DNA of 64,000 nucleotides, taken from Abyssalbus ytuae (GTDB lineage Bacteria; Bacteroidota; Bacteroidia; Flavobacteriales; Flavobacteriaceae). This document shows, piece after piece, positions 56,462 to 64,000 of this stretch. Location of the stretch: contig NZ_CP094358.1 in the NCBI RefSeq assembly GCF_022807975.1, forward strand, positions 3,782,001 through 3,846,000, in the 5' to 3' direction. Position 1 is the stretch's first letter. Every line of letters starts with the position of its first letter. Under the pieces are notes generated by a model that was not told where the DNA came from, searched no databases, and saw nothing but the letters and a program-made list of their open reading frames with translations. A program made the position numbers and the translations under genes.

Positions 56462-56614
56462 TTATGGTAAGGGTTGCCATTCAAATTTTACACATTTCCA
56501 GCTACTACTTCCGGAATTTTTTATGTAGACTTGCTTATCCCGGGTAAAAACATGAAATGAGTTGATAGTTCTTTTAGGAGGGGAGGTGCCTGTATTTGAA
56601 GTTTGTTTACTCAT
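56462..56614 (-). CDS. Small 50-aa protein coupled to the upstream outer-membrane protein gene
   Basis: An ATG at 56614 overlaps the stop of the 56607-57281 gene by 8 bases (ATGAGTAA) and opens a 50-aa frame: MSKQTSNTGTSPPKRTINSF, then a compact block VYIKNSGSSSWKCVKFEWQP to the stop at 56462. It has no signal peptide or TM segment and one Cys. The 8-base stop/start overlap is typical of translational coupling. I do not recognise it. It might instead be a chance frame; support is the overlap and the good residue composition. Confidence 0.5.
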   Translation of the reverse strand: MSKQTSNTGTSPPKRTINSFHVFTRDKQVYIKNSGSSSWKCVKFEWQPLP

Positions 56615-57281
56615 TGAAATTCTTTTTATACCTGTTTCTGCCCAGGTTGAAGATCCCTATTTTTACTCCTATTCCGGCAGTATAACCATTTATTTTATCA
56701 ACTGAAGCTGTGCCGGTGGTTTTGATTTTACTGGAAAGCCTGTACCTCACCCCGGCTTCAAATTGTACATACCTGGACAGGTTATAAAGAATGTTTAAAC
56801 CCGGTTCTATTAAGAAGAAAGAATCCCAATTTTCGTAGCGGGGTTCGCCCTCTTGATAATCGTGGCGAAATTTTCCGTCTACATATCCAACACCTCCAAA
56901 CCCAACCAGAATGGGAATTGATAAGTTTACTTTTGATTTGCTGAAAAATATGGGTTCTACGTGTAAGCCTCCGTACCCCCCGATTAAATCGGTATTATTG
57001 GTTAGGTGTTCGGGTAAAAAGTTTCGTGAGTATATGCTTCCGCCCGCTATTCCTATTTCAAATTCGCGGTTTGCTACGTAGGCCAGTTTAAAACCAAGGT
57101 TAAAAGTGCTTTTTCCGTCTATTTCACCATAATGTGTGGTCATACCAAAATATACACCGTGTACCACATTTTTCCGGTCATTGAATTCAATGTAATTACC
57201 CTCTTCCTGCGCAGTAAGGCTAAGGAAGGTAGCAAATAAAATTACCAGGAACAGGGAAGTGGTTTTAAATGATTGGTTCAT
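56607..57281 (-). CDS. Outer-membrane beta-barrel protein, unknown function
   Basis: A 224-aa exported protein with a signal peptide (TTSLFLVILFATFLSLTAQ) and an alternating hydrophobic pattern forming about eight strands (FGMTTHYGEID, LGFKLAYVANREFEIGIAGG, VNLSIPILVGFGGVGYVDG, VQFEAGVRYRLSSKI), ending YTAGIGVKIGIFNLG. It fits a small porin/OmpW-like barrel. Together with the DUF4097-like gene upstream and the sigma pair it probably forms one operon, read from 59519 toward 56462. Confidence 0.75.
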   Translation of the reverse strand: MNQSFKTTSLFLVILFATFLSLTAQEEGNYIEFNDRKNVVHGVYFGMTTHYGEIDGKSTFNLGFKLAYVANREFEIGIAGGSIYSRNFLPEHLTNNTDLIGGYGGLHVEPIFFSKSKVNLSIPILVGFGGVGYVDGKFRHDYQEGEPRYENWDSFFLIEPGLNILYNLSRYVQFEAGVRYRLSSKIKTTGTASVDKINGYTAGIGVKIGIFNLGRNRYKKNFNE

Positions 57282-57356
57282 TGTTGTTTTTTATTGTAAG
57301 TTACTTTTATAGACAATTGTTTAACCGGAAGGTTGCATATTTAATGTCTTTTTTTA

Positions 57357-58445
57357 TTATTCTTTCAGAATGACAGCTCCTTTTTTTCCGGAAATTTCAA
57401 AAAGCCCCGAAGGATTTATACCGTACCGGGCATTGATGGTTCTTACTTTTTTGCTTTCATCAATAATCTCGGTTTTAATATCTGAAAATGATTTAGGTAT
57501 TCTTATAAGGCCCTGTTCCATCATTGCTGAAAATTTAAAAGCCAATCCGGTTATATTGATACTTATGTTTGAGGATTCCTGTTCTATTTTTACAACAGCA
57601 TCTTTATTGATTACATGATATACTGCCAAATCGGCTAAATTCATGGTGAGGTCAACCTGATCGGATATATTTTCTATGAGGACATCTGAAAAATCTATAT
57701 TTCCGGAAATATTTCCTGCATTCATTATTTTTATTTCGTCTTTACTGGAATAAAGTTCCATTTTATCTACGTTTTCTATATTGAAGTCTGACCCGCTGCT
57801 TTTGATCCTTAAATTTTCAGACTGTTCAATATCAACATTCCCGTTTTTAATATCGAGGTGGGAATATTTAATCCATTTTGCTCTTAGTTTTCCAAATTTC
57901 ATTTCCAGGTTAACGGTATTGATTTCATCATTTATCCAGATATCGCCATGTTCGAGTTTTGCTTCCAGTTCACCTTTCCAGTCGGTTATAATAATATCTC
58001 CGAATTTATTTTGAATATTAATTTCGGTATATTCCGGTAAAAAGACGGTGTAGTCAATTTGGAGGTTACTTTTATCAAAATCAAAAGGATTCACTTTATT
58101 AAAGTGTTTTGCAAAAAAGCTTAAGTTTTTATCTGATATTTCTGATTGTATGGAAATAAAATCTCCCGCCTTGTCAATGTCAAATTCTACTCTTTGAAGC
58201 AGGTTAACAGCATTATCCTTTTTTTTATGACTGGATACCACATTTATAATAATATAAAGGGAGTCTTTTTCCCAGCCGTTTATCGTAATATCTCCGTATT
58301 TGTTTTCAAGGTATATTTTACCGGCATTGATAAAGGCATACTCTTTTTCAATCTTTTTAGAAGCCGTTTCCTGGGCATACACCTTACAACCTGTGATAAT
58401 AAGGAGGATGAATGTAATTTTTTTATAATATGTATACATTTTCAT
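57357..58445 (-). CDS. DUF4097-like adhesin-type beta-helix protein, exported
   Basis: A 362-aa protein with a signal peptide (ITFILLIITGCKVYA, possible lipobox Cys) and many short repeated strands of the type YGDITINGW, FGDIIITDWKGEL, HGDIWINDEI and GNVDIEQSENL, the beta-solenoid look of DUF4097 or putative auto-transporter adhesin-like domains. It overlaps the 3' end of the anti-sigma gene by 23 bases, so it is translated with it. In Bacteroidota such proteins often travel with an ECF sigma / anti-sigma pair, but their role is unknown. Confidence 0.78.
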   Translation of the reverse strand: MKMYTYYKKITFILLIITGCKVYAQETASKKIEKEYAFINAGKIYLENKYGDITINGWEKDSLYIIINVVSSHKKKDNAVNLLQRVEFDIDKAGDFISIQSEISDKNLSFFAKHFNKVNPFDFDKSNLQIDYTVFLPEYTEINIQNKFGDIIITDWKGELEAKLEHGDIWINDEINTVNLEMKFGKLRAKWIKYSHLDIKNGNVDIEQSENLRIKSSGSDFNIENVDKMELYSSKDEIKIMNAGNISGNIDFSDVLIENISDQVDLTMNLADLAVYHVINKDAVVKIEQESSNISINITGLAFKFSAMMEQGLIRIPKSFSDIKTEIIDESKKVRTINARYGINPSGLFEISGKKGAVILKE

Positions 58446-58977
58446 TTTCCCTGATTTTTTTGGTGTTATTTACCCGCTGTAAAAAAGCTTCGATAAGCTG
58501 AATTCTTTTTTTGTAGTTTTTAACAATGGCTTCCAGTACTTTTTCGTTGTTGATGTCTTTTTTTAATTCTGATATTAAATCCTGATATTCAACATCGAGG
58601 GTGTCTAAGAAAGACAGGAATTCATATTTGTCGTCATCAGACAGGTAAGGATGGTTTTTTACCAGCTTTATTTGTTGCTCTACAAGATTTTGATAATAAG
58701 TGTCGGTATCACGTAATTCATGATAATAAACCACATCTATTTGTTTAGTCCTTTGCTTACCGGCGTAAAAGAAAAGAATGGCAGCAAGGCCGATTAAAAA
58801 AACAAACCCGGCAGCCAATTTAAGAAGAGTGAATTTCCGGATCGGAACAGTCGGGGTTGTTGATTCCGGATTTTCCAGTCCCTTTTGAATATTCATCCAT
58901 AACTTGTTTTTATCAGCTTTCTGATCGTCAAAAACATCTTTGTTTTCACGGATATATTTTTCAAACTTATCGATCAT
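58423..58977 (-). CDS. Anti-sigma-factor-like membrane protein
   Basis: A 184-aa protein with a cytosolic N-terminal part (MIDKFEKYIRENKDVFDDQKADKNKL in pieces; acidic and helical), one TM segment (about residues 48-68, TLLKLAAGFVFLIGLAAILF) and a periplasmic helical C-terminus with DDDKYEFLSFLDTLDVEY. No classical zinc motif (HxxxCxxC) is visible. The position directly behind the ECF sigma gene with a 4-base overlap (58974-58977) and the topology suggest it anchors or inhibits that sigma factor. Inference from context. Confidence 0.78.
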   Translation of the reverse strand: MIDKFEKYIRENKDVFDDQKADKNKLWMNIQKGLENPESTTPTVPIRKFTLLKLAAGFVFLIGLAAILFFYAGKQRTKQIDVVYYHELRDTDTYYQNLVEQQIKLVKNHPYLSDDDKYEFLSFLDTLDVEYQDLISELKKDINNEKVLEAIVKNYKKRIQLIEAFLQRVNNTKKIRENENVYIL

Positions 58978-59519
58978 AATTTGCTTATTATTTCAATTAA
59001 TTTTTTTTTAGCCCTGTGGTATTGCGATTTTGAGGTTGAAACACTAATTCCCAATACTTCTGAGATTTCAATATGGTCAAATCCTTCAACCAGGTAAAGG
59101 GTTATTATTTCGTTATATCCCACAGGTAACATGCTTATTCCTTTTTTAATTTTTTGTATGTTTATTTCTCCCATGTCATTAGTTTCCGGGGCTTCTTCAG
59201 CAATTCCGTATTCGTATTCGTTAAGAGGTAATGAAAGAATTCTTTTTTGTTTTAAATGGTTGATACTTTTATTAATTACGATTTTTTTCAGCCAGCTTCC
59301 GAATGTACTTTCATAGCGAAAGCTTTGTAAATTTTTAAAGGCATCAACAAAGCTATCCTGGATAATATCTTCGGTATCTTCTTTTGTTTTAACCAATCTA
59401 TAACAGGTATTGTACATAGCGTCTACATATAGCTCGTAGAGACGGAATTGTGAGTTTTTGTCTCCAAGCTTACTTTTTTCTACAAACTCTTTATGTGTAT
59501 AAAGTATGTTAGCTTCCAA
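58974..59519 (-). CDS. ECF-type RNA polymerase sigma factor, TTG start
   Basis: A 181-aa sigma-70-family factor of the ECF class. Region 2 has MYNTCYRLVKTKEDTEDIIQ and FVDAFKNLQSFRYESTFGSW (the conserved D-x-x-Q segment, then the FRYESTFGSWL core-binding region); region 4 is a helix-turn-helix (YLVEGFDHIEISEVLGISVS then TSKSQYHRAKKKLIE). The start is TTG at 59519, since the codon directly upstream is a stop. It overlaps the membrane protein gene by 4 bases. It probably directs its own operon (58977-56462), but no second promoter class is obvious. Confidence 0.92.
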   Translation of the reverse strand: MEANILYTHKEFVEKSKLGDKNSQFRLYELYVDAMYNTCYRLVKTKEDTEDIIQDSFVDAFKNLQSFRYESTFGSWLKKIVINKSINHLKQKRILSLPLNEYEYGIAEEAPETNDMGEINIQKIKKGISMLPVGYNEIITLYLVEGFDHIEISEVLGISVSTSKSQYHRAKKKLIEIISKL

Positions 59520-59604
59520 TTATAATATGGATGGTTAAAAGTTTATTTTACCTATTATTACAGACAAAATAAATATGGAAGGGTTGCATAAGAAGTATAT
59601 TTTT

Positions 59605-60591
59605 TTACTCCAGATTGTATTCCAGCCCGATCTCACTTCTAACTTTATCAAGAAGTGTAATGAGTTTCCTGCTAAAATCAAAACTCATGATGGGGCTTTG
59701 TTTTTTCCCCTGCCGGATTAGTTCGTTAAAATGAATTGCTTCATAATTATACCCCAGGGTTTTGTATCCGAAGTCCAGGGTTTTTTCATCTTTATCCGTA
59801 ACAATTGTAACGGTGGTGGGCAAAAAAAACATTCGGTTAATTTTGATGGTTGCTTTTTCACAATAAAATGTTGCAGTAGTGGGGGTATTGTCAACAAAGC
59901 TGCTGTTTAAAGTTGCTTTTACATTTTTATCGTAGTAAAATTGGATATGGCAGCTAGCATCGGCCCCGGTTTCAAAGTATTTGGCGCTGGCTTCAATTTT
60001 ATTGGGTATCCCTAAAGTACTCAATGCCGCAAAAATGGGATATATGCCTATATCTAAAAGGCTTCCTCCACCCAATGCTTTGTTAAAAGTTCGTGATAGC
60101 GGATTATATTCGGGGGTTATCCCAAAATCTGCTTCTATTTTAAGTATGTTTCCGTACTCTTTTTTTTGTAAAATGTTCAAAACGTGTTGGTAATGGGGCA
60201 AAAAATACGTCCACATAGCTTCCATAAGAAGCACTTTTTTTTCCATGGCCAGGGCAATCATTTCTTCTACCTCATTAATATTCATCGCAAATGGCTTTTC
60301 ACATAAAACCGGAATACCTTGTTGCAGGCACATTAAAGTATTTTCTTTATGAAATACATGGGGAGTGGCAATGTATACGGCATCTACGTTTTTATCTTCT
60401 GCCAGTTCTCTGTAACTGCCATAAGCCTTTATGGCGTTGTATTTTTTTGAAAATTCGTCAGCAGTTTTCCGGCTTCGTGAAGCAACGGCATATAATTGAG
60501 CATCCTCCACGGTTAATAAATCGGTTGCAAATTTATGGGCAATATTTCCAAGACCAATGATGCCCCAGCGTATTTTAGTTTGTGATTGCAT
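59605..60591 (-). CDS. Gfo/Idh/MocA family oxidoreductase
   Basis: A 328-aa NAD(P)-dependent sugar dehydrogenase-like enzyme. The Rossmann loop is IRWGIIGLGNIAHKFATDL (about residues 7-25) and the catalytic lysine motif is CEKPFAMNINEVEEM, with GGGSLLDIGIYPI later. The C-terminal domain holds the substrate site; the sugar or polyol substrate is unknown. Its start overlaps the upstream sodium:solute symporter gene by 17 bases, so uptake and oxidation of the same substrate are plausible. Confidence 0.92.
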   Translation of the reverse strand: MQSQTKIRWGIIGLGNIAHKFATDLLTVEDAQLYAVASRSRKTADEFSKKYNAIKAYGSYRELAEDKNVDAVYIATPHVFHKENTLMCLQQGIPVLCEKPFAMNINEVEEMIALAMEKKVLLMEAMWTYFLPHYQHVLNILQKKEYGNILKIEADFGITPEYNPLSRTFNKALGGGSLLDIGIYPIFAALSTLGIPNKIEASAKYFETGADASCHIQFYYDKNVKATLNSSFVDNTPTTATFYCEKATIKINRMFFLPTTVTIVTDKDEKTLDFGYKTLGYNYEAIHFNELIRQGKKQSPIMSFDFSRKLITLLDKVRSEIGLEYNLE

Positions 60592-62290
60592 TTTTAGTTT
60601 TGTTTAATCCTTCAAATAGTATTGCCAGCATTATAACAATAATACATCCTATAAAATTGAGCCACAGGTAGCCTAAACGTTCTTCTATGTAAATAAACTG
60701 ATAATAGATAATGAAAATTAAAATCTGGGTTATAATGGCGGCAATAAAAACTGCATTACCTTTTACAAATTTAAAGAAAAAAGCCAACAGGAATATGCCA
60801 AGTATATTTCCGTAAAAAACGGAACCTATAATATTTACCAGTTGTATAAGATTATCAAATAGTGAACCGAAAGTGGCAAAAAGAATGGCCATAACCCCCC
60901 AGCCAAGAGTAAACCATTTGGATACGTTTACATAATGCTTTTGGGTTTTTTCAGTTTTCCGGGTCCTTTTATAAATATCCAGGGCGGTGATGGTGCCGAG
61001 GGCATTTAATTCGGATGCGGTGGATGACATTGCTGCAGATAAAATCACTGCTAACAAAAGGCCTATAATTCCTTGTGGCAGGTTATTGAGGATAAAGTGA
61101 ATAAACACATAATCTTTATCATTTGTTTCAACGGCAGGATTGGCTTTTTCAATAATTTCACGTGCCTTTTTCCTGTTTTGTGCTTCTATTTTATTTATAG
61201 CCTGAATTTTGTTTTGGGTGGAAATCAGAATATCGTACTCATTTACCCCTATTACCCCTGAAAACCTTTCGTTGGCTATTCTTTTTTGTTCTTCCAGTTT
61301 GCGGTGGTCTGCTTCCAGGGCTTTGTAATCTTGTGCATATTCCGACTCTAATACGGCTTTATTGGCCGAAGGGTTAAAATTAAGTGGGGAAGGGTTATAC
61401 TGGTAAAAAATAAAGACCATTACTCCCACCAGAAGGATAAAAAATTGCATAGGAACTTTAAGCAAACCATTAAAAATTAACCCCAGCTGACTCTCTCTGA
61501 CCGATTTTCCTGTTAAATAGCGTTGTACCTGGCTTTGATCGGTACCAAAATAGGATAAGGCGAGGAAAAAACCTCCTGTTATTCCGCTCCAAAAGGTATA
61601 GCGACTGGAAGCATTTAAGGAAAAGTCTACTATATTGAGCTTTTCATTAGCTCCGGCCATTTTTAGAGCTTTGCTAAAAGTAATATCATCAGGCAGGTAG
61701 CTCATAATTAAAAAGAAGGCAATAAACATACCTGTCATAATTACAAACATTTGTTGCTTTTGGGTAACACTTACTGCTTTGGTTCCGCCTAAAACCGTGT
61801 AGATTATTACCGATACACCTATAATAATGTTGAGGGTTTTTAAATTCCACCCTAATACTGCGGACAGGATTATGGAAGGGGCAAAAATGGTAATTCCTGC
61901 AGCCAAACCCCTTTGAACTAAAAATAATATGGCAGCAAGGCTTCGTGTTCTTAAATTAAATCGTTGTTCTAAAAATTCATAGGCGGTAAAAACGTTGAGT
62001 TTATGATATATGGGAATAAATACCATACAAATAACAACCATTGCAAGGGGGAGTCCGAAGTAAAACTGTACAAAGCCCATACCGTCATGAAAAGCCTGGC
62101 CGGGTGTAGACAGAAAGGTAATGGCACTGGCTTGTGTAGCCATAACTGACAATCCTATTGTCCACCACTTGGCTTCATTACCACCCCGTATATATTCTTC
62201 AACGTTTTTACTCCCTTTGGTTTTCCAAACGCCGTAAAAAACTATAAATAGAAGAGTTCCGCTAAGTACAATCAAGTCTATTATTCCCAT
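60575..62290 (-). CDS. Sodium:solute symporter family transporter
   Basis: A 571-aa SSS-family Na+ symporter (SGLT fold, about 13 TM helices). Conserved segments are YIRGGNEAKWWTIGLSVMAT, LSTPGQAF, GGTKAVSVTQKQQMFV and LSYFGTDQSQVQRYL. An unusual long hydrophilic insert of about 96 residues (298-393), rich in Lys/Glu with coiled-coil-like stretches (EADHRKLEEQKRIANE), interrupts the core between TM8 and TM9. The ligand is unknown; the coupled Gfo/Idh/MocA gene hints at a sugar or polyol. A 33-codon ORF ends 6 bases before its ATG. Confidence 0.9.
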   Translation of the reverse strand: MGIIDLIVLSGTLLFIVFYGVWKTKGSKNVEEYIRGGNEAKWWTIGLSVMATQASAITFLSTPGQAFHDGMGFVQFYFGLPLAMVVICMVFIPIYHKLNVFTAYEFLEQRFNLRTRSLAAILFLVQRGLAAGITIFAPSIILSAVLGWNLKTLNIIIGVSVIIYTVLGGTKAVSVTQKQQMFVIMTGMFIAFFLIMSYLPDDITFSKALKMAGANEKLNIVDFSLNASSRYTFWSGITGGFFLALSYFGTDQSQVQRYLTGKSVRESQLGLIFNGLLKVPMQFFILLVGVMVFIFYQYNPSPLNFNPSANKAVLESEYAQDYKALEADHRKLEEQKRIANERFSGVIGVNEYDILISTQNKIQAINKIEAQNRKKAREIIEKANPAVETNDKDYVFIHFILNNLPQGIIGLLLAVILSAAMSSTASELNALGTITALDIYKRTRKTEKTQKHYVNVSKWFTLGWGVMAILFATFGSLFDNLIQLVNIIGSVFYGNILGIFLLAFFFKFVKGNAVFIAAIITQILIFIIYYQFIYIEERLGYLWLNFIGCIIVIMLAILFEGLNKTKNAITN

Positions 62291-62296
62291 AATACA

Positions 62297-62398
62297 TTAT
62301 CTGTTTCCGGTCATTATCAGATAAAAAATAATGATATAAATAATATTGGCTATAAGTACCAGGGTATACTCTTTTTTCCAAATAAATTTTTCATTCAT
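62297..62398 (-). CDS. 33-aa single-TM protein in front of the symporter gene
   Basis: An ATG at 62398 opens MNEKFIWKKE followed by a single hydrophobic helix (YTLVLIANIIYIIIFYLIM) and TGNR, stop at 62297. The basic N-terminus gives an inside-in orientation. It lies in the 119-base gap between the PIG-L gene stop (62410) and the symporter ATG (62290), all on the same strand. I recall small one-TM companions in some SSS-type operons, so a transporter accessory role is possible but unproven. Confidence 0.5.
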   Translation of the reverse strand: MNEKFIWKKEYTLVLIANIIYIIIFYLIMTGNR

Positions 62399-62409
62399 TA
62401 TAAAAAGTA

Positions 62410-64000
62410 TTAACCTTTAAAGTTTCCGTTTAATTTTATTTCCGATTTTCCTATAGAAAGCATGTTTGCAAATAGTTTAAAGGCTCCAGTTACACCGGGG
62501 GGTAGTTGCCTGAAAAAGCTTAACCCTGTATAAATATAATAACCTTTACCGTAGGGAGCTACTAATAAACTGCCATTTTTTGGTTTTTCGCCTTTATCAT
62601 GAACGGATAAAAGGGGAGTAAACTCTGTTCCCCACTCATTCGGGAAATATAGTCCTCTTTCCTGAACCCAGCCATCAAAGTCTTTGGAAGAAATTTTATT
62701 GGGAAAATTGAAAATAGAATGATTTTTAGCTAAAAATGTTACCTCGGCATTCTCATCGGTCACCCTGTCACGCGACACTTTTAAATTATAGGGTGCCAGG
62801 TTTTCAAATTGAAGGCCCTGCCATCCGGCGGTGTTATATTGTACAATTAATGTACCACCGCTTTTTACATATTCCAAAAGGTATTTTTGTTTAAATTTTA
62901 ACTCATCTAAAACATTATATGCCCTTATTCCCATTACAATTGCATCATATTTTTCTAAACTTCCTGTTTCTATTTCTTCCGGATTAATTAAGATTACATT
63001 GTAACCTATCTGGCGTAAACTTTCGGGAACTTCATCACCTGCTCCCATTACATAGCCAATATTTTGTCCTGCCTTTTTTATGTTAAGTTTTACCGCTTTG
63101 GTTTTAGCAGGTAACAGTACCGATTGTTTTTTTATATGGTCATAGTTTATTTCTGTTAACTCTTTATCAAATATTTGATTGTTTAAAATAACCTGAGGAT
63201 TTATATAGCCTTCGTTTTCGTGTAAGGGGGGTGTTATTTTAAAGTGAAAAGTTTTTTCTTCATTGTCTTTATTTAACTCGAAATTTAATGATTCAGGACT
63301 CACATTCCACCCGGACGGACATTTAAGGGTAAGGATACCACCTATGTTTTTGGTATGGGATTTTACTTTTACAGCTATGTCTTTTGGATGGTTATTGGAA
63401 AAAATATTTACTTTATTTTCTATCCCGGCAGTAACCTGGGGTAAAATAGTGAAAGGTTCATAAACTTCACCTTTATCGGGTTTTGCATATTTATAGATAA
63501 CCTCTTTAGTGAAAGGAATAGTTATATTGTGAAGTGCAATGTTGAATACTGCAGTGTAGGGGGCAGGGGTTTCCGGTTTACCAATAAGCAATGGGTTATT
63601 AACATTGTACATTCCCAATCCGGGAGGTTGATTTAACCAGTATGGTGAAGAATAGTCTCTATTGTTGTTTACTTTTAATGATAATGCGTATTTATTTTGG
63701 ACGTTGGTATCCAAACTTTCATTGATATCTAAACTATTATCTTCAGGTTTAATTTGTATGTTATTTATTTTGAAAGGAATATTGCTTCGGTTGGTTATTT
63801 CAAAATTTATGTTGAGTGAATCTCCGGGAGAGGCAGTTTGTTTTTGAGTAATTGCTTCTATATACAGGCCACTGCATGCAAGAATGATCTCTTTTATTTC
63901 TTCGGATTTTATTTCTTTCCAATGTCCGTCTTCCAAATTTTGAATAAGTTGATAAGCTTCAACCAAAGAGGAAATATGTGCGGAAGGATTTTTAAAATTA
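62410..64000 (-). CDS. PIG-L family deacetylase, C-terminal part (5' end outside window)
   Basis: The frame is open across the right edge: codons before the Met-like TTG at 63966 (NPSAHISS) continue without a stop, so the true start is beyond 64000. About 530 residues are visible. They contain an Ig-like/NEW3-type segment (EIKEIILACSGLYIEAIT, about the first 200 residues) and a C-terminal glutamine-amidotransferase-like domain (IGYVMGAGDEVPESLRQIGYN; YDAIVMGIRAYN; SGGTLIVQYNTAGWQ). This architecture is that of the large Bacteroidota PIG-L deacetylases whose N-terminal LmbE-like domain lies outside. Its function is probably deacetylation of an amino sugar. Confidence 0.75.
   Translation of the reverse strand, partial: NFKNPSAHISSLVEAYQLIQNLEDGHWKEIKSEEIKEIILACSGLYIEAITQKQTASPGDSLNINFEITNRSNIPFKINNIQIKPEDNSLDINESLDTNVQNKYALSLKVNNNRDYSSPYWLNQPPGLGMYNVNNPLLIGKPETPAPYTAVFNIALHNITIPFTKEVIYKYAKPDKGEVYEPFTILPQVTAGIENKVNIFSNNHPKDIAVKVKSHTKNIGGILTLKCPSGWNVSPESLNFELNKDNEEKTFHFKITPPLHENEGYINPQVILNNQIFDKELTEINYDHIKKQSVLLPAKTKAVKLNIKKAGQNIGYVMGAGDEVPESLRQIGYNVILINPEEIETGSLEKYDAIVMGIRAYNVLDELKFKQKYLLEYVKSGGTLIVQYNTAGWQGLQFENLAPYNLKVSRDRVTDENAEVTFLAKNHSIFNFPNKISSKDFDGWVQERGLYFPNEWGTEFTPLLSVHDKGEKPKNGSLLVAPYGKGYYIYTGLSFFRQLPPGVTGAFKLFANMLSIGKSEIKLNGNFKG

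Overview
The window is a 64-kb piece of an AT-rich chromosome from the Bacteroidota, almost certainly family Flavobacteriaceae. Four things point there. Promoters follow the TTTG / TAnnTTTG pattern, best seen in front of the rRNA operon and the thr operon. Lineage-restricted families are present (DUF4294, DUF6048, DUF6452, DUF6095, DUF4105, 2TM-domain proteins). There are two TonB-dependent receptors with N-terminal carboxypeptidase-regulatory-like domains. DnaX lacks the usual zinc module. Nothing looks like a prophage, plasmid, insertion sequence or CRISPR array; this is mostly core chromosome with a few small accessory or decaying patches.

Layout. 1-1945: end fragment of a NUDIX gene, an M42 aminopeptidase and a DUF4294 protein. 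1946-7750: one complete rRNA operon (16S, tRNA-Ile, tRNA-Ala, 23S, 5S) with promoter, boxA-like motifs, a duplicated 23S-5S spacer and a strong terminator. 7801-18877: housekeeping genes (hemolysin III family, ZIP transporter, THUMP rRNA methyltransferase, rlmD, murQ, an ABC-F ATPase, a DUF4105/Lnb-like protein, pssA). 18900-25211: envelope and repair genes (lptB, tatC, kdsD, recQ). 25260-30262: GH27 alpha-galactosidase and a YdjC-type deacetylase, divergent from a TonB-dependent receptor. 30392-34075: a DUF2141 pseudogene, then a LytS/LytTR-type two-component cluster with three copies of the 2TM domain, one fused to the kinase. 34558-38137: pyrR, pyrB, a small unknown gene, rnz, pdxH. 38217-41739: sixA-like phosphatase, ppk1, ppx, forming a polyphosphate operon. 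41747-46640: miaE, dnaX, the RNase P RNA gene, an unknown gene and the NAD(P)HX repair gene. 46668-51598: threonine operon with a Thr/Ile-rich leader peptide, then thrA, thrB, thrC. 51634-54020: accessory patch with an antitoxin next to an internally deleted RelE/ParE-type toxin, a thioredoxin-fold lipoprotein, a perfect 34-bp palindrome and a tandem array of about 19 units. 54082-59519: a TonB-dependent receptor and an ECF sigma / anti-sigma / DUF4097-like / outer-membrane-protein operon ending in a 50-aa ORF. 59605-64000: Gfo/Idh/MocA oxidoreductase, sodium:solute symporter, a 33-aa membrane ORF and the C-terminal part of a large PIG-L-type deacetylase that runs off the window.

The genes fall into recognisable working units: the thr operon (probably leader-controlled), the polyP operon, the rRNA operon, the LytS-LytTR signalling cluster and the sigma/anti-sigma operon. 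I did not find a clearly new defence or biosynthetic system. The strongest candidates for something undescribed are the tandem array at 53581-54020, whose two sequence subfamilies keep a hairpin with different arms, the 2TM-rich signalling cluster, and the two unlisted small ORFs at 56462-56614 and 62297-62398. Several starts were reassigned because the longest reading frame is implausible (kdsD TTG at 22526, pdxH GTG at 37493, pyrR ATG at 34558, and others).
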